A program made the position numbers and the translations under genes. Shown here one piece after another: positions 63,146 through 64,000 of a stretch of DNA of 64,000 nt. The notes under the pieces were generated by a model. It was not told the origin of the DNA. It did no database searches and saw nothing but the letters and a program-made list of their open reading frames with translations. How positions within the stretch are numbered: position 1 is the first letter of the stretch; each line of letters begins with the position of its first letter. This stretch comes from Bacillus_BD oryzisoli_A (GTDB taxonomy: Bacteria > Bacillota > Bacilli > Bacillales > Cytobacillaceae). The DNA is taken from NCBI RefSeq assembly GCF_043641075.1, contig NZ_JBHZRC010000016.1, positions 1-64,000 on the forward strand. Reading direction: 5' to 3'.

Positions 63146-63667
63146 TTGTCTAATCCTGATCCACACTATTATGTATCAAAGCTTGGACTAACGCCACATC
63201 GAGAGGGTGGATACTATAAAGAAACATTTCAATCAACCGAAGTGACTTCAGATCAGGAATTAACCGTAAATTTCGAAGGGAAAAGAAAGCTATATACGAG
63301 TATCTACTTTCTCTTAACGTCAAAAGACATTTCCCACTTTCATCGTTTGAAATCAGATGAATTATGGTATTACCATGCAGGAAGCTCTTTAACCATTCAT
63401 ATCATTGATGAGACTGGGGATTATAAAGAAATTAAATTAGGATTGGATTTAGACAAAGGGGAAGTTCCACAAGCCTTAGTTCCAAAGAATTCTATCTTTG
63501 GATCATCTGTTATGGATGAAGATACCTTTTCCTTAGTTGGGTGTATGGTTTCTCCAGGCTTTGAATATAAGGATTTTGAATTATTCACACAAGATGAACT
63601 CTTGTTAAACTATCCACAGCATAAAGATGTGATATTGAGGATGGCGTATGAAGTCATTCCAGACTAA
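63146..63667 (+). CDS. cupin-domain protein (DUF985 type)
   Basis: A 173-residue cytosolic protein of the cupin_5/DUF985 family. It begins with LGLTPHREGGYYKETF and has HFHRLKSDELWYYHAGSSL, the cupin metal/ligand region, then the ending GCMVSPGFEYKDFEL. Members bind sugar-nucleotide-like ligands or have unknown roles. The start is a TTG with GGAGG nine bases before it. Single-gene unit on the plus strand with its own terminator. Confidence 0.85.
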   Translation: MSNPDPHYYVSKLGLTPHREGGYYKETFQSTEVTSDQELTVNFEGKRKLYTSIYFLLTSKDISHFHRLKSDELWYYHAGSSLTIHIIDETGDYKEIKLGLDLDKGEVPQALVPKNSIFGSSVMDEDTFSLVGCMVSPGFEYKDFELFTQDELLLNYPQHKDVILRMAYEVIPD

Positions 63668-63710
63668 CTTAATAAGCAGCAGCGGCAGAGACCCTCTTTA
63701 AGAAATAAAG

Positions 63711-63756
63711 GAAAGCACTGCAAGAGGGTTAATTCTTGGCAGTGCTTTTCTTTTTG
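63711..63756. terminator. terminator after the cupin gene
   Basis: AAAGCACTGC and GCAGTGCTTT form a stem, then TCTTTTT on the plus strand. It may also serve the convergent FAD oxidoreductase gene. Confidence 0.8.
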
Positions 63757-63775
63757 TATTTATAACATGGAGCCT

Positions 63776-63811
63776 ACTTTTAGAACTGAGCCGCGGGACC
63801 CGTCCCCGTGG
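63776..63811. repeat. dispersed GGGACCCGTCCCC repeat, copy 2
   Basis: Matches 55769-55803. Here it overlaps the end of the oxidoreductase gene and encodes its last residues, ATGTGPAAQF, and the stop codon. Confidence 0.7.
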
Positions 63812-64000
63812 CTTCAATCTCCATTAACGCTTCTGCACATTTTATACCGTCAACAGCACTAGATGTGATTCCTCCTGCATAGCCTGCACCTTCACCACAA
63901 GGGTATAACCCCTTGATGTTCGACTCAAATGTCAGCGGATTTCGCTTAATGGTAACCGGTGATGAGCTTCGGCTTTCGACAGCTGTTAAAACGGCATCAT
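63780..64000 (-). CDS. FAD-dependent oxidoreductase, C-terminal end (partial)
   Basis: The last 72 codons of a gene cut by the window edge. KGLYPCGEGAGYAGGITSSAVDGIKCAEALM is split here as KGLYPCGEGAGYAGG and ITSSAVDGIKCAEAL; it is the C-terminal flavin-binding motif of the large NAD(P)/FAD-dependent dehydrogenase family related to YtfP-like proteins. The tail after EIEA comes from the dispersed repeat. The 5' part is outside the window. Confidence 0.75.
   Translation of the reverse strand, partial: DAVLTAVESRSSSPVTIKRNPLTFESNIKGLYPCGEGAGYAGGITSSAVDGIKCAEALMEIEATGTGPAAQF

Overview
The window is low-GC Firmicute DNA that reads as a Bacillaceae chromosome. It carries purine riboswitches, a T-box leader, SD sequences of the GGAGG type, and the gene order yeaC-yeaD-yebA-guaA...pbuG known from Bacillus subtilis. 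Almost everything is on the minus strand, so transcription runs right to left. No species can be named from the sequence alone.

Layout, left to right. (1) 1-133: promoter and leader of an rRNA operon whose 16S gene lies just outside. (2) 0.2-5.1 kb: glucose PTS gene ptsG with its RAT/terminator antitermination switch, glcT, and pbuG under a guanine riboswitch. (3) 5.3-19.1 kb: an accessory D-proline (Stickland) reduction island with selB, a TauE-like permease, prdF, prdE, prdD, prdB (UGA selenocysteine), a PrdA/PrdB-linked small protein, prdA, prdC (second UGA selenocysteine), a tRNA-Sec on the opposite strand, a second TauE-like permease behind the collapsed remains of a duplicate prd operon, and a short-form prolyl-tRNA synthetase under a proline T-box. 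(4) 19.2-30.1 kb: two catabolic operons, each headed by one of two nearly identical HisD/HpsN-like dehydrogenases, with a LacI regulator, GntP permease and four more dehydrogenases; repeated LacI-type palindromes sit at both promoters. (5) 30.2-36.4 kb: guaA (guanine riboswitch), yebA, yeaD, yeaC. (6) 36.5-37.1 kb: ten tandem 52-bp units, followed by a coiled-coil/3D-domain exoprotein. (7) 38.4-49.9 kb: a Tad (type IVc) pilus operon that also carries a VWA lipoprotein, a PG-repeat exoprotein and four small membrane proteins. (8) 50.3-55.7 kb: class D-like sortase, an LPXTG protein, related secreted protein, lipoprotein and a gene remnant. (9) 55.8-64 kb: a third TauE permease, deoD, the guanosine ABC transporter nupNOPQ under a third guanine riboswitch, a cupin, and the 3' end of a FAD oxidoreductase.

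How it fits together. Proline is racemised by PrdF, reduced by PrdA/PrdB with electrons through PrdC, and both UGA-containing proteins need SelB and tRNA-Sec, which are encoded alongside (selA and selD are not in the window). The island plus the dehydrogenase operons lie exactly between guaA and pbuG, which are neighbours in B. subtilis, so the 25 kb between them looks inserted. Three guanine-type aptamers tie guaA, pbuG and nupNOPQ into one purine response. The surface region (Tad pilus, VWA protein, sortase and its substrate) looks like an adhesion module.

Most notable: a collapsed second prd operon that retains its promoter and last gene; a nested palindrome conserved at both prd promoters; a PrdA paralogue split into prdD and prdE exactly at the PrdA self-cleavage point; a perfect 17-bp hairpin inside the prd operon; the LacI-palindrome regulon with an apparently orphan divergent promoter; and the enlarged Tad operon.
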